In this document: piece after piece, positions 7,003 through 15,804 of the stretch
How the letters are laid out: each line of letters begins with the position of its first letter
Position numbering within the stretch: the stretch's first letter is position 1
From: Zoogloea sp021286885
GTDB taxonomy: Bacteria; Pseudomonadota; Gammaproteobacteria; Burkholderiales; Rhodocyclaceae
Assembly (NCBI RefSeq): GCF_041915215.1
Contig: NZ_JAYSBV010000016.1
Length of the DNA stretch: 64,000 bases
Strand: one strand, 5' to 3'
Position numbers and translations under genes: made by a program
The notes under the pieces: model-generated
Told to the model about the DNA's origin: nothing
The model's database searches: none
Seen by the model: only the letters and a program-made list of their open reading frames with translations

Positions 7003-7904
7003 GCCGGCGCGGGCAGGCTGCGCTGGCGCGGCACCTGGCCCAGATCCCAATGGGCCCGCGCCCAGTCCCACACCTGGGCCAGGGGCGCCTCGGCCAACCC
7101 TGGGGGCGGGCTCTGGCCCAAAAACCCTAGTGCATCCACCAGCACCCGGGCCGGGGCCTGGCCCTGCACCGCCCGGGCCAGGGTCTGCTTGGAGAGCTTT
7201 TCGCCCGCCGGGTTACAGGCTACCGGCAGGTGGGCATAGGCCGGCACCGGGTAGCCCAGCTGCTGCTGGAGCAGGATCTGGCGCGGGGTGGAGTCCAGCA
7301 GATCGGCCCCCCGCACCACTTCGGTCACGCCCGCCTCCGCATCATCCACCACCACCGCAAGCTGGTAGGCAAACAGGCCATCGGCGCGCAGCAGCACAAA
7401 ATCGCCCACGTCGGCGGCCACGTCTTCTTCCACCTGGCCCTGGATGCGGTCGTCGAACATCACCACACCCGCCCCCACCCGCAGGCGCCAGGCCCGGGCG
7501 CTACGCCCGGCGGGCAGCCCGTCGCGGCAGGTGCCCGGATAACGCCGGGTGCCATCCCGGGCCAGGGCTGAATCGGCCATTTCCTTGCGGGTGCAGGCGC
7601 AAGCAAACACCTGGCCCGCCTGGCGCAGCAGTTCCAGGGCGGCCTGGTAGGCCTCGGTGCGGGCGCTCTGCCACACCACCGGGCCGTCCCATTCAAAGCC
7701 CAGGCTTTCGAGGGTACGCACAATCCCCTCAGCGGCGGCCGAGCTACAGCGCGGCGCATCCACATCTTCGATGCGCAGCAACCAGCGCCCGCCCTGGCTG
7801 CGGGCCGAGAGGCAACTCCCCAGGGCCGCCAGAACAGAACCAAAATGCAGGGGGCCGGTGGGCGACGGGGCAAAACGCCCAACCACAGGAAGCACAGCAG
7901 ACAC
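6993..7904 (-). CDS. gluQ: Glutamyl-Q tRNA(Asp) synthetase
   Basis: 303 residues from GTG 7904, chosen because CAGGAG lies 8 nt upstream; ATG 7937 is an alternative. The protein is a truncated glutamyl-tRNA synthetase without anticodon domain. It has the HIGH-like motif PSPTGPLHFGS, the KMSKS-like KLSKQT, and the GluQ zinc ligands C-x-C...Y...C in FACACTRKE and YPGTCRDG. It charges queuosine at the wobble position of tRNA(Asp) with glutamate. It has no dksA neighbour here. It is convergent with the B12 regulator. Confidence 0.94.
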   Translation of the reverse strand: MSAVLPVVGRFAPSPTGPLHFGSVLAALGSCLSARSQGGRWLLRIEDVDAPRCSSAAAEGIVRTLESLGFEWDGPVVWQSARTEAYQAALELLRQAGQVFACACTRKEMADSALARDGTRRYPGTCRDGLPAGRSARAWRLRVGAGVVMFDDRIQGQVEEDVAADVGDFVLLRADGLFAYQLAVVVDDAEAGVTEVVRGADLLDSTPRQILLQQQLGYPVPAYAHLPVACNPAGEKLSKQTLARAVQGQAPARVLVDALGFLGQSPPPGLAEAPLAQVWDWARAHWDLGQVPRQRSLPAPAYA

Positions 7905-7986
7905 GCTCAGGACTCCTGAAACGCCACCGGCCTGCACGCAGCAGGCCGGTGATCACACTTGCAGAGACCGCAACAGAGGATGCGGC

Positions 7987-9069
7987 TTACTCGCTGGCAG
8001 CCCGACGCACGCGGCGCTGGCGTACCCCTTCGGCCAGGGTTTCGAGCACGGTAAGGCTGTCTTCCCAGCCGATGCAGGCATCGGTGATGCTTTGGCCGTA
8101 TTCGAGGGTCACGCCGGGCTTGAGATCCTGGCGGCCTTCCTTCAGGTGGGATTCGACCATCACCCCGATGATGCGGTCGTCACCGGCAGCCAGCTGGCCG
8201 CCCACATCCTGGGCCACCTCCACCTGCAGCTTGTGCTGCTTGCGGCTGTTGGCGTGGGAGAAGTCGATCATCACCTTGGCAGACACCCCGGAGGCGGCCA
8301 GATCCTTGCACGCGGCATCCACGCTGGCAGCGTCGTAGTTGGGGCCCTTGCCGCCGCGCAGGATCAGGTGACAGTCTTCGTTGCCGGCGGTGGACACAAT
8401 CGCCGAGTGGCCGGCCTTGGTCACCGACAGGAAATGGTGGGGCGCCTGGGCAGCCTTGATCGCATCCACGGCGATCCGGATGTTGCCATCGGTGCCATTC
8501 TTGAAGCCTACGGGGCACGACAGGCCAGACGCCAGCTCCCGGTGCACCTGGCTCTCGGTGGTACGGGCACCGATTGCGCCCCAGGAAATCAGGTCGCCGA
8601 TGTACTGGGGGGTGATCATGTCGAGGAACTCGGTGGCGGCGGGCAGCCCCATCTCGTTGATTTCCCACAGCAGCTTGCGGGCGATGCGCAGGCCTTCGTT
8701 GATGCGGAAGCTGCCATCCAGATGGGGATCGTTGATCAGCCCCTTCCAGCCCACGGTGGTGCGGGGCTTTTCAAAGTAAACCCGCATGACCACCAGCAGA
8801 TCATTCTTGTAGCGCTCGGCCTCGGCCTTGAGGCGGCGCGCATACTCCAGGGCGGCTTCGGTGTCGTGGATCGAGCAGGGGCCGATTACCACCAGCAGAC
8901 GGTCATCGGCGCCAAACAGCACACGGTGTATCGCAGCACGCGCCTCAAAAGCAGTGGCCGCAGACTTGGGGGTGGCCGGAAACTCCCGCAGCATGTGGGC
9001 GGGGGGGGCCAGTTCCTTGATCTCGCGGATACGAACATCGTCGATATGCACTTTTGCAGAGGCGGTCAT
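7987..9069 (-). CDS. aroG: 3-deoxy-7-phosphoheptulonate (DAHP) synthase, class I AroG type
   Basis: 360 residues. It condenses phosphoenolpyruvate and erythrose-4-phosphate, the first step of the shikimate pathway. Family motifs are GPCSIHD, KPRTTVGWKGL, the metal-site GPNYD and ATEFLDM. The N-terminal extension of about 50 residues is the regulatory part of the Phe/Tyr/Trp-inhibited isozymes; which amino acid inhibits it cannot be told. ATG 9069 follows GGGATTGATG; a longer frame to 9153 has no ribosome site. It stands alone, downstream of the LysR gene. Confidence 0.95.
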   Translation of the reverse strand: MTASAKVHIDDVRIREIKELAPPAHMLREFPATPKSAATAFEARAAIHRVLFGADDRLLVVIGPCSIHDTEAALEYARRLKAEAERYKNDLLVVMRVYFEKPRTTVGWKGLINDPHLDGSFRINEGLRIARKLLWEINEMGLPAATEFLDMITPQYIGDLISWGAIGARTTESQVHRELASGLSCPVGFKNGTDGNIRIAVDAIKAAQAPHHFLSVTKAGHSAIVSTAGNEDCHLILRGGKGPNYDAASVDAACKDLAASGVSAKVMIDFSHANSRKQHKLQVEVAQDVGGQLAAGDDRIIGVMVESHLKEGRQDLKPGVTLEYGQSITDACIGWEDSLTVLETLAEGVRQRRVRRAASE

Positions 9070-9142
9070 CATCAATCCCGTGGGGCTACTTGAACGAACC
9101 ACCGATTCTAGCCCAGGGCCTGTTAAAAACACCATGCATGGT

Positions 9143-10087
9143 TCAGCGGGCAATACCAGACAGTTCCGACAGCACCAGCTCCGGCGCTTGCAGGGCGGGT
9201 TCCTGGCCCATCCATTCCGCCAGAAAATCCAGCATCGCCCGCAAAATCGCCGGCTGATACTGGCGCGACAGATAAATGGCGTGTATCCCCATCACCCGGG
9301 GCTGATAAGCCGGCAGCAGCGCCTCCAGCCGCCCGGCGGCCAGATGGCCGGCCACCGCATACAGGGGTTGCAGACTCACGCCCGCCCCGGCCAGGGCGGC
9401 CTGCAACAGCGCGCAGGCATCGTTCGAACTCAGGGGGCCCCACACCGGCACCGCCAGAGGCGCGGGCAACCCGGGCGCCCCCAGCTGCCACACGCTGCTC
9501 CCGAAATAGTCGTAGGTCAGGCAGGCATGTCCGGCCAGTTCATCGGGGGTGCTGGGCCGGCCCCGGCGGGCCAGATAGGCGGGGGCGGCGCAGATCACCG
9601 AATGGCAGTCGGCCAGCCGGCGCGCAATCATCCCCGGCTCCAGGGTGTTGGTGATGCGCACCGCCAGATCAATGCGCTCCTCCACCAGATTCACCGCCTT
9701 GTCGCTGGTCTGCAGATCCACGTGGGTGCCCGGATAACGCTCGACAAAAGCAGCCACCGCCCGGGCCAGCAGCGCCTCGGCCAGGGAAGGGGCGCAGGCC
9801 AGCCGCAACACGCCCCGGGGCTGCTCGCTCTGGGCCTCGCCCAGGAGGGGCAATTCCCCCGCCAGGGCCAGCATCGCCCGGCAACGCTCCAGGGCCAGGC
9901 CACCCGCCGTGGTAAGGCTCAGGCGGCGGGTGGAGCGATGGAACAGGCGGGCCCCAATCCAGCCCTCCATCTCGGCCAGATAGCGGGTCACCATGGCCCG
10001 GGACATGTCGAGGCGCTCGGCCGCCGCCGAGAGGCTGCCTTGCTCGGCAATGCACACAAACACTTGGGCGGCAGTAATTCGATCCAT
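9143..10087 (-). CDS. LysR-family transcription regulator
   Basis: 314 residues with an N-terminal LysR winged helix-turn-helix (SLSAAAERLDMSRAMVTRYL, residues 18-37) and a periplasmic-binding-like effector domain (about 92-300). The helix 3 sequence resembles the CrgA/DsdC-like class common in betaproteobacteria. It is divergent from the metallo-beta-lactamase-fold gene at 10246, with a symmetric ATTGTT-N10-AACAAT box in the gap, so that operon is the likely target. The effector is unknown. Confidence 0.9.
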   Translation of the reverse strand: MDRITAAQVFVCIAEQGSLSAAAERLDMSRAMVTRYLAEMEGWIGARLFHRSTRRLSLTTAGGLALERCRAMLALAGELPLLGEAQSEQPRGVLRLACAPSLAEALLARAVAAFVERYPGTHVDLQTSDKAVNLVEERIDLAVRITNTLEPGMIARRLADCHSVICAAPAYLARRGRPSTPDELAGHACLTYDYFGSSVWQLGAPGLPAPLAVPVWGPLSSNDACALLQAALAGAGVSLQPLYAVAGHLAAGRLEALLPAYQPRVMGIHAIYLSRQYQPAILRAMLDFLAEWMGQEPALQAPELVLSELSGIAR

Positions 10088-10139
10088 AAGTATTCAAGCG
10101 ATGTTGGCAGTGTTGTTGGCGGCTTTGTTGGCCGCTTGA

Positions 10140-10161
10140 ATTGTTCGATTGGCGCAACAAT
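10140..10161. promoter_or_regulatory. LysR-box-like palindrome ATTGTT-N10-AACAAT
   Basis: A perfect 6-bp inverted repeat with LysR-type spacing (T-N-A symmetry) lies in the 158-bp gap between the divergent LysR gene and the MBL-fold gene. It is the best candidate operator there. Confidence 0.55.
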
Positions 10162-10245
10162 CCATTGCCAAGTTTGGCGTATTTCGCGCAGATGGTCAGC
10201 CCTAAGATGACGCATCTGCATTCACCCCTGAACGGAAACGCCACC

Positions 10246-11136
10246 ATGAACCTGCGCCGCACCCTCATCCTCAGCAGCCTGAGCCTGGCCGCCCTCCATG
10301 CCTTCACCCCCCTCGCCCACGCGGCCCAGCCCCTGCAGCTGGAGGTGTACAACCCGGGCCACACGGCCATGTTCCCCGTGACCTCCACCCTCATCAGCGG
10401 CAAGCATGGGCTGATCCTGGTGGACGCCCAATTCGAGCGCAAGGATGCCCAGGCCCTGATCGACAAGATCAAGGCCAGCGGCAAGCAGCTCCAGGCCATT
10501 TACGTGAGTCAGGCAGACCCGGACTTCTACTTCGGACTGGGCCTGATCCACGCGGCTTTCCCTGATGCGCCCATTCTCGCCACGCCCCAGACCATCGCCA
10601 TCATCCGCGCCCAGATGGAAGGCAAGCTGGCCTACTGGGGGCCGCTCCTGAAAGACCAGGCCCCCGAAACCCTGATCCTGCCCAGCCCGATACAAGGCGA
10701 CCAGCTCACCCTCGAAGGTCAGGCCCTGCGCATCATGGGCCTCAAGGGCGCGGCACCGGAGCGCAGCTATCTGTGGATTCCGGCCCTGCGCACGGTGGCC
10801 GGCGGGGTGGTGGTGAGCAGCGGCGAACACGTCTGGATGGCCGACACCCAGACCCCTGCTGCCCGCCAGGCCTGGCTTGCCAGCCTGCGCGAGATCGAAG
10901 CCCTCAAGCCGCGTCAGGTGATCCCCGGCCACTATCTGGGCAATCGCCCGGCGGGCCTGGAGGCCGTGCGCTTTACCGCCGACTACATCCGGCGCTTTGA
11001 AACCGAAGCGGCCCGCGCCGCCGACAGCCAGGCCCTGGGCCAGGCCATGCAAGCGGCCTACCCCCAGTTCGAGGCCGGGGCCGGGCTGGGGATTTCCACC
11101 AAAGTCATCAAGGGCGAAATGAAATGGCCCCAGTAA
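10246..11136 (+). CDS. Exported metallo-beta-lactamase-fold protein with non-canonical metal motif
   Basis: 296 residues starting at ATG 10246 with a 26-residue signal peptide ending LAHA. The fold is recognisable from GLILVDAQF (strand and Asp), the position of the HxHxDH motif and the late PGHYLG. The usual metal motif is replaced: the sequence reads YVSQADPDFYFG where active relatives have S-H-x-H-P-D-H. The first, second and third His are Q, D and F, so canonical zinc binding is doubtful. It overlaps the next gene by 13 bp, so the two are co-translated, and it is divergent from a LysR gene. The enzyme activity is unknown. Confidence 0.8.
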   Translation: MNLRRTLILSSLSLAALHAFTPLAHAAQPLQLEVYNPGHTAMFPVTSTLISGKHGLILVDAQFERKDAQALIDKIKASGKQLQAIYVSQADPDFYFGLGLIHAAFPDAPILATPQTIAIIRAQMEGKLAYWGPLLKDQAPETLILPSPIQGDQLTLEGQALRIMGLKGAAPERSYLWIPALRTVAGGVVVSSGEHVWMADTQTPAARQAWLASLREIEALKPRQVIPGHYLGNRPAGLEAVRFTADYIRRFETEAARAADSQALGQAMQAAYPQFEAGAGLGISTKVIKGEMKWPQ

Positions 11137-11807
11137 GCCCCGCAGCGGGTGCCCTGCGCCTGCACTACGTGTTTGATCCGTTCTGCGGCTGGTGCTGGGC
11201 CGTGGCCCCGCTAATCGCAGCAAGCCGCCAGCAGCTGCCCGAACTCCCCCTGGTGCTGCACGGGGGCGGGATGCTCACCGGCCCGCGCCGGCGCCCCATC
11301 ACCCCCGAGTGGCGGGCTTATGTGCTGCCCCACGATGCACGCATCGCCCAACTCACCGGCCAACCCTTTGGCGAGGCCTACCAGAACGGGCTGCTACGGG
11401 ATGAAGGGGTGGTGCTGGATTCGGCCCCGCCCACCGCCGCGCTGCTGGCCGCCGAAGCCCTGGCAGGCCGGGGCGCCGACTTTCTGCACCGGGCCCAGCA
11501 GGCCCACTTTGTGGAAGGTCGCGCCATCTCCGAACCCGCCGTGCTGACCGCCCTGGCCGTCGAGCTGGGCCTGGAGGGTGCCGTCTTTGAGGCCGAGCAG
11601 ACCCGCCAGCACGCGGGGCTGGATGCACACTTTGGGGATAGCCTGGGCTGGCTTGCGCGCCTGGGCGGGCGAGGCTTTCCGACCCTGGGGCTGGAATTGC
11701 CCGATGGGCGGCTGGAAAGCCTGGCGGTGGATCGCTTTCTGGGCCAACCCGAGGCCTGGTGCGCCCATTTGAACCGCCGTTGCGGCCCGCTCACCGAGAG
11801 CCGGTAA
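11124..11807 (+). CDS. DsbA-family (FrnE-like) thioredoxin-fold protein
   Basis: 227 residues without signal peptide, so cytoplasmic. A thioredoxin-like motif C-G-W-C sits near residue 22-25 (FDPFCGWCWAVAP), followed by a helical insertion and GGRGFPTLGLELPDGR, the cis-Pro region. This arrangement fits FrnE-like DsbA proteins. It starts inside the MBL-fold gene (13-bp overlap) and is likely translated from the same mRNA under LysR control. The substrate is not known. Confidence 0.85.
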   Translation: MAPVSPAAGALRLHYVFDPFCGWCWAVAPLIAASRQQLPELPLVLHGGGMLTGPRRRPITPEWRAYVLPHDARIAQLTGQPFGEAYQNGLLRDEGVVLDSAPPTAALLAAEALAGRGADFLHRAQQAHFVEGRAISEPAVLTALAVELGLEGAVFEAEQTRQHAGLDAHFGDSLGWLARLGGRGFPTLGLELPDGRLESLAVDRFLGQPEAWCAHLNRRCGPLTESR

Positions 11808-11972
11808 AGTAGCGGCTGTCCGGGGCTGGTGCGGGCGAGGTGGGCGAGGTGGGCATTTCGGCCTGGCGCTTTCGCCCTCCCCCGCCTGCACCGGTCTCAT
11901 CCGTCATCGGGGCGCTATGCACTCCGGGCGGGATTGTGTATCTTCACGCGACCAAAGGAGCCTTTACCCATC

Positions 11973-12362
11973 ATGGCAGCCACATCCCTTGAAACCCTGG
12001 CAGAAACAGTACGTCAGGGGTTTTTGCAGCGCAATTTCGGCAGCATCCGTTTCTGGCGCTTTGCGGTGGTCCGGCCCAGCGACCAGAGCTATGTACTGGT
12101 GGATGTGCGCACCGCCGGCGACCGGCTGGATCTGGTGTTCCGCCACGCCAGCGGCCAGGGGCAGGAGGGCGTGCTCTCCGTCTGGCAGCCTGAAGGGCTG
12201 AGCCTGGACGGCGTGGGCTTGAGCCTACAGCGCGCCAGCCGCCTGCGGCTGGACGACAGCGAAGCCTGGACCGACGGCGGGCGCGAGTATCACATCCGCA
12301 CGCCCCGGGGTGAAGGTGCCTTTGAGATCAACGATGCAGGCGCCCTGCGCCTGGAACCCTGA
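11973..12362 (+). CDS. Conserved hypothetical protein, 129 aa
   Basis: Starts at ATG 11973 after AAAGGAG. The protein is soluble, with alternating polar and hydrophobic beta-like stretches (YVLVDVRTAGDRLDLVFR, VLSVWQPEGL, EYHIRTPRGEGAFEI). There is no signal peptide, cysteine or catalytic motif that I recognise. It is followed 30 bp later by the exported protein at 12393, so the two may form an operon. I cannot assign a function. Confidence 0.6.
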   Translation: MAATSLETLAETVRQGFLQRNFGSIRFWRFAVVRPSDQSYVLVDVRTAGDRLDLVFRHASGQGQEGVLSVWQPEGLSLDGVGLSLQRASRLRLDDSEAWTDGGREYHIRTPRGEGAFEINDAGALRLEP

Positions 12363-12392
12363 AATCCAACAGCCCCCTTACGGAGACACCCC

Positions 12393-12995
12393 ATGCAACG
12401 ACACCTGACCCTCAGCGCCCTGGCCCTGCTGACCCTGGCCGGCACGGCCTGCGCCGAACTTTCCCTGCCTGCCCAGCTGGCCGGCAAGGCCGTGGTTCTG
12501 CAATCCAGCGACCCCGACTACGCCCGCGCCGTGGTTGGCAGTGCAGTCAAGCCCGCCGGCATGGGCGGCGTCTCCGAAGCCCTGGTGGTGAAGATCACCC
12601 AAGACATCCCGGTGTACCGGATGTGGAATGGCCCGGCCAAGCTGGATGCCCGGGGCAACACCAACCGCCTCGGGGGCTGGTGGTCTTACGACGCGCCCCA
12701 GGGCACGGTGGCCAAGTACCGGGCCGACTACGAAATCTGCAAGGCCTGGAACGACCTGACCTGGATGGCCACCTGTACCCTCAAGCAGGGCGCCGTGGTT
12801 GCCATCGGCCCGGGCCAGTCGGTGTCTGCCGAAACCTGTGGCGACCCCACCGGCCAGGAAAAGTACGCCGCCAACGCAAGTGGCTGGCAGACCTACGTGG
12901 ACAAGCCCTGGGCCCGCAGCGCCGAGCTGGTGTGTCCGGACGTGAGCGCCGACTACACCGCCGACCCGGCCGACATCTCCAAAAAGGCCCCGTAA
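12393..12995 (+). CDS. Exported protein of unknown function, 200 aa
   Basis: ATG 12393 follows CGGAGACACCCC. Residues 1-21 are a signal peptide (ALALLTLAGTACA). The mature part has a striking aromatic core: PVYRMWNGP, NRLGGWWSYD, YRADYEICKAWNDL, CTLKQGAVVAIGPGQS, and four cysteines (in EICKAW, ATCTL, ETCGD, LVCPD) that could form two disulfides. The pattern of Arg and Gly-Trp-Trp followed by GPGQS recalls secreted effector or toxin domains, but I cannot name a family with confidence. No immunity-like gene or secretion genes are adjacent. Confidence 0.6.
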   Translation: MQRHLTLSALALLTLAGTACAELSLPAQLAGKAVVLQSSDPDYARAVVGSAVKPAGMGGVSEALVVKITQDIPVYRMWNGPAKLDARGNTNRLGGWWSYDAPQGTVAKYRADYEICKAWNDLTWMATCTLKQGAVVAIGPGQSVSAETCGDPTGQEKYAANASGWQTYVDKPWARSAELVCPDVSADYTADPADISKKAP

Positions 12996-13025
12996 GCGGC
13001 TGCGGCTGCGCCAGCCCTGCGCCCT

Positions 13026-15491
13026 TTAGGGGCGCTCCGGCCCTGCCCCCCCTGCCCCGCCGCTGGCGGGGTTTTCATTTCCACTGCTCCCCTCAGGGGC
13101 GGGCATGGGGGCGGTCTGCGCCTCCGGTGCGGGGGCAGGTGCGCTGCGCCCGGGTTGCTCAGGCACCGACTGGATCACCGGCGCGGGAGAGGGCTCGGGC
13201 TCGGACTCCTGCTCCTCGATCACCTCAGGCATGGCGGGCGATGATGGGGTCGCCGGCGCCGTGACGGGGGCCGGAGCGGCTGGCCACCAGCGCGCCCACA
13301 GGGCCTGCCAGCGCTCATTCAGCCACGCGCCCACGGTGTCCATCAGCCAGCCCTGGAACCAATTCCAGCCCCGCTCCAGCCAGCCCGGCTCGGCCAGGGA
13401 TTCAAAGCGCAGCTTGGCATCCAGCAAGCGCTTGGCGAAAGCGCCCTTGTACACATCCCCCACCACCGGCAGGGCGCTGTGGGCGCCCTGGCCCCAGTAG
13501 TCGCTGCGCAGGGTGAAGCGGCTATCGTTGAAGCCCACCCAGGCCCCCGCCACCAGTTGCGGGTGCATCAGGATGAACCAACCGTCGGTGTTGTCCTGGG
13601 TGGTGCCGGTCTTGCCGGCCAGATCTGCCCGCAGCCCGAACTGGTTACGGATGGGCAGGCCGGTGCCCTTGTTGATCACCCCCCGCATCACATCCAGCAG
13701 GGTGTAGGCCACGGCAGGGTCCAGGGCTTGCTCGGGCCGGGCGGGGGCAAAGGCTTCCAGCACCGTCCCCTCCCGGTTCTCGATGTGGGTCACGAACACC
13801 GGCTCCCGGTAGGCCCCCCCTTCGGCCAGGGTGGTGTAGGCGGTGACCATTTCCCGCAGACTCACCGGGCTGGTGCCCAGGGCCAGGGAAGGCACCAACT
13901 CCAGGGGGCTCTGGCGTACGCCCATCTTGCGCGCCAGCTGGGCCACCGGCTCGGGGCCCAGTTGCTGCATGAGCTGGGCGGTGATCCGGTTACGGGACAG
14001 GGCCAGCCCGTCCTTGAGGGCCATGGGTTTGCCGCTGGGGGGTACGTCGTCGTCCGGGCGCCAGATTTCGCCATTTTTGAGGGGGATTTCCACCGCCTGA
14101 TCGACGATGGTGTCGTCCGGACGCATCCCCTGGGCAAAGGCGGCCCCATACACAAAGGGCTTGAAGGTGGAGCCGGGCTGGCGCCGGGCCTGGGCCACGT
14201 GGTCGTATTGATCCTGCTCGAAATCCCGGCTGCCCACCCAGGCCCGCACCTGGGCCGTGCCCGGATCCACCGCCAGAAAGCCCAGCTGCACCCGGGTTTT
14301 ATCCTTGCGCAGGGCGGCCATGAAGGCCTTGTCGGCCAGCAGGCGGCGCAGCGCATCTTCGGCGGCCTCGCCCCGGGCCAGGGCGGCCCGGTACTCGCGG
14401 CTTTCGCGCACCAGGGCCTGCAACAAGGTCGGGTTGCCGCTCCAGGCCCGCCCCCCCCAAGCCTGATCGGCAATGCCCTGAAGCTGGCGCCCGCGCCGAG
14501 CGACGGCTTCATTGGCCAGGGCCTGGAGGCGGCTATCGATGGTGGTGTGCACCACCAGCCCATCGGCGTAAAGGTTGTAACCCTTGGCATCCGCCCAGGC
14601 CACCAGCCACTTGCGCAGCTGCTGGGCAAAGTGGGGCGCCGGGCCCAGGGGCTCGTTCTGGCGCTCGAAGTCGATGCGCAGGGGCTTTTTCTGGAGTTCG
14701 GGGAGGCGCTCAGCCTCCAGCTGGCCATGCTTGACCATCTGAGCCAGCACCGTGTTGCGCCGGGCCAGGGCCCGCTCCGGGTTCTGCACCGGGTTGTAGT
14801 AGCTATTGCCCTTGAGCATGCCCACCAGGGTCGCCCCTTCGAGCACGTCCAGCTTGCGCGCCGGTTTGTCGAAGTAGGTGCGCGCCGCCATCTCGATGCC
14901 CCAGGCGTTGTAAAGGAAGGGCACCGTGTTCAGATAGGTTTCCAGGATCTCGTCCTTGGAATACACCGCCTCGATCTTGAAGGCCGTCACCGCCTCGCGC
15001 AGCTTGCGGTTGAGGGTCTGGGCTCGGCCAATTTCGTCGGGAAACAGGTTGCGCGCCAACTGCTGGGTAAGGGTCGAACCGCCCTGACGGCTGCCCGAGA
15101 AGGTACGGAGCGCCGCCCCGCCCAGGCGGTAGAAGTCGATGCCGTGGTGCTCGTAAAAGCGGTGATCCTCAGTGGCGATCAAGGCGGCGACCACCTGGGG
15201 CGACACCTCGGAGAGCTTCACCCATTCCCGGTTGGCCCATTTGAATTCGGCCAGGGGCTTGCCATCGGCCGACAAAATCTGGGCAGGCCGCTCCTGCCCC
15301 GCCTTGCGGATATCGCTGATCCCCGGGGTGAGCGGGATCAGGATCAGCAGATACAGCACGAACAGCGCCGGCGGCACCAGCAGGGCCAGCAAAATTTCGC
15401 GCCGGGTGGGTCGGCGCAGGTGGGCCGGCACCGCGCTACGCAAGCGAGTGAGGGCAGTTTGAGCGGCTTTAAGGCGGTCGGCAAAAGACAT
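13026..15491 (-). CDS. Class A penicillin-binding protein (PBP1A-like)
   Basis: 821 residues from ATG 15491; an upstream extension to 15611 lacks homology. One transmembrane segment at about 35-53 anchors it in the inner membrane. The glycosyltransferase 51 domain shows EDHRFYEHHGID, GGSTLTQQLARN and RKLREAVTAFKIE. The transpeptidase domain shows the SxxK serine in GSTFKPF, SRN and KTGTT. It therefore polymerises and cross-links peptidoglycan. The last 110 residues are a Pro/Ala/Glu-rich tail, longer than usual and probably disordered. The exact paralogue class is uncertain. Confidence 0.92.
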   Translation of the reverse strand: MSFADRLKAAQTALTRLRSAVPAHLRRPTRREILLALLVPPALFVLYLLILIPLTPGISDIRKAGQERPAQILSADGKPLAEFKWANREWVKLSEVSPQVVAALIATEDHRFYEHHGIDFYRLGGAALRTFSGSRQGGSTLTQQLARNLFPDEIGRAQTLNRKLREAVTAFKIEAVYSKDEILETYLNTVPFLYNAWGIEMAARTYFDKPARKLDVLEGATLVGMLKGNSYYNPVQNPERALARRNTVLAQMVKHGQLEAERLPELQKKPLRIDFERQNEPLGPAPHFAQQLRKWLVAWADAKGYNLYADGLVVHTTIDSRLQALANEAVARRGRQLQGIADQAWGGRAWSGNPTLLQALVRESREYRAALARGEAAEDALRRLLADKAFMAALRKDKTRVQLGFLAVDPGTAQVRAWVGSRDFEQDQYDHVAQARRQPGSTFKPFVYGAAFAQGMRPDDTIVDQAVEIPLKNGEIWRPDDDVPPSGKPMALKDGLALSRNRITAQLMQQLGPEPVAQLARKMGVRQSPLELVPSLALGTSPVSLREMVTAYTTLAEGGAYREPVFVTHIENREGTVLEAFAPARPEQALDPAVAYTLLDVMRGVINKGTGLPIRNQFGLRADLAGKTGTTQDNTDGWFILMHPQLVAGAWVGFNDSRFTLRSDYWGQGAHSALPVVGDVYKGAFAKRLLDAKLRFESLAEPGWLERGWNWFQGWLMDTVGAWLNERWQALWARWWPAAPAPVTAPATPSSPAMPEVIEEQESEPEPSPAPVIQSVPEQPGRSAPAPAPEAQTAPMPAPEGSSGNENPASGGAGGAGPERP

Positions 15492-15600
15492 GGGAGACAG
15501 CACGCAGGGCAACCGGGGGCTTGTAACACATCCACCGCAGCCGCAACACTCCCCCCAGGCCGGCACCTCGGCAAGAAGCCCCCAGCTGACGCCAGACGAC

Positions 15601-15634
15601 AAAAAGCCCAAGCATTTGCATGCTTGGGCTTTTT
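15601..15634 (-). terminator. Terminator of tRNA-fMet
   Basis: AAAAAGCCCAAGCAT pairs perfectly with ATGCTTGGGCTTTTT around a 4-nt loop, giving a 10-bp GC-containing stem with flanking A and T tracts. It lies directly after the 3' end of the minus-strand tRNA. Confidence 0.9.
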
Positions 15635-15642
15635 GATGAATC

Positions 15643-15719
<77 letters not shown>

Positions 15720-15804
15720 TCTGGAGAAACCGAATATTATGCCTGCCCCGCCCAAGAGTCAAGGCTTTTTTGCGGCAGTGCAAAAAAACCGGCCGCCGCT
15801 CCGC

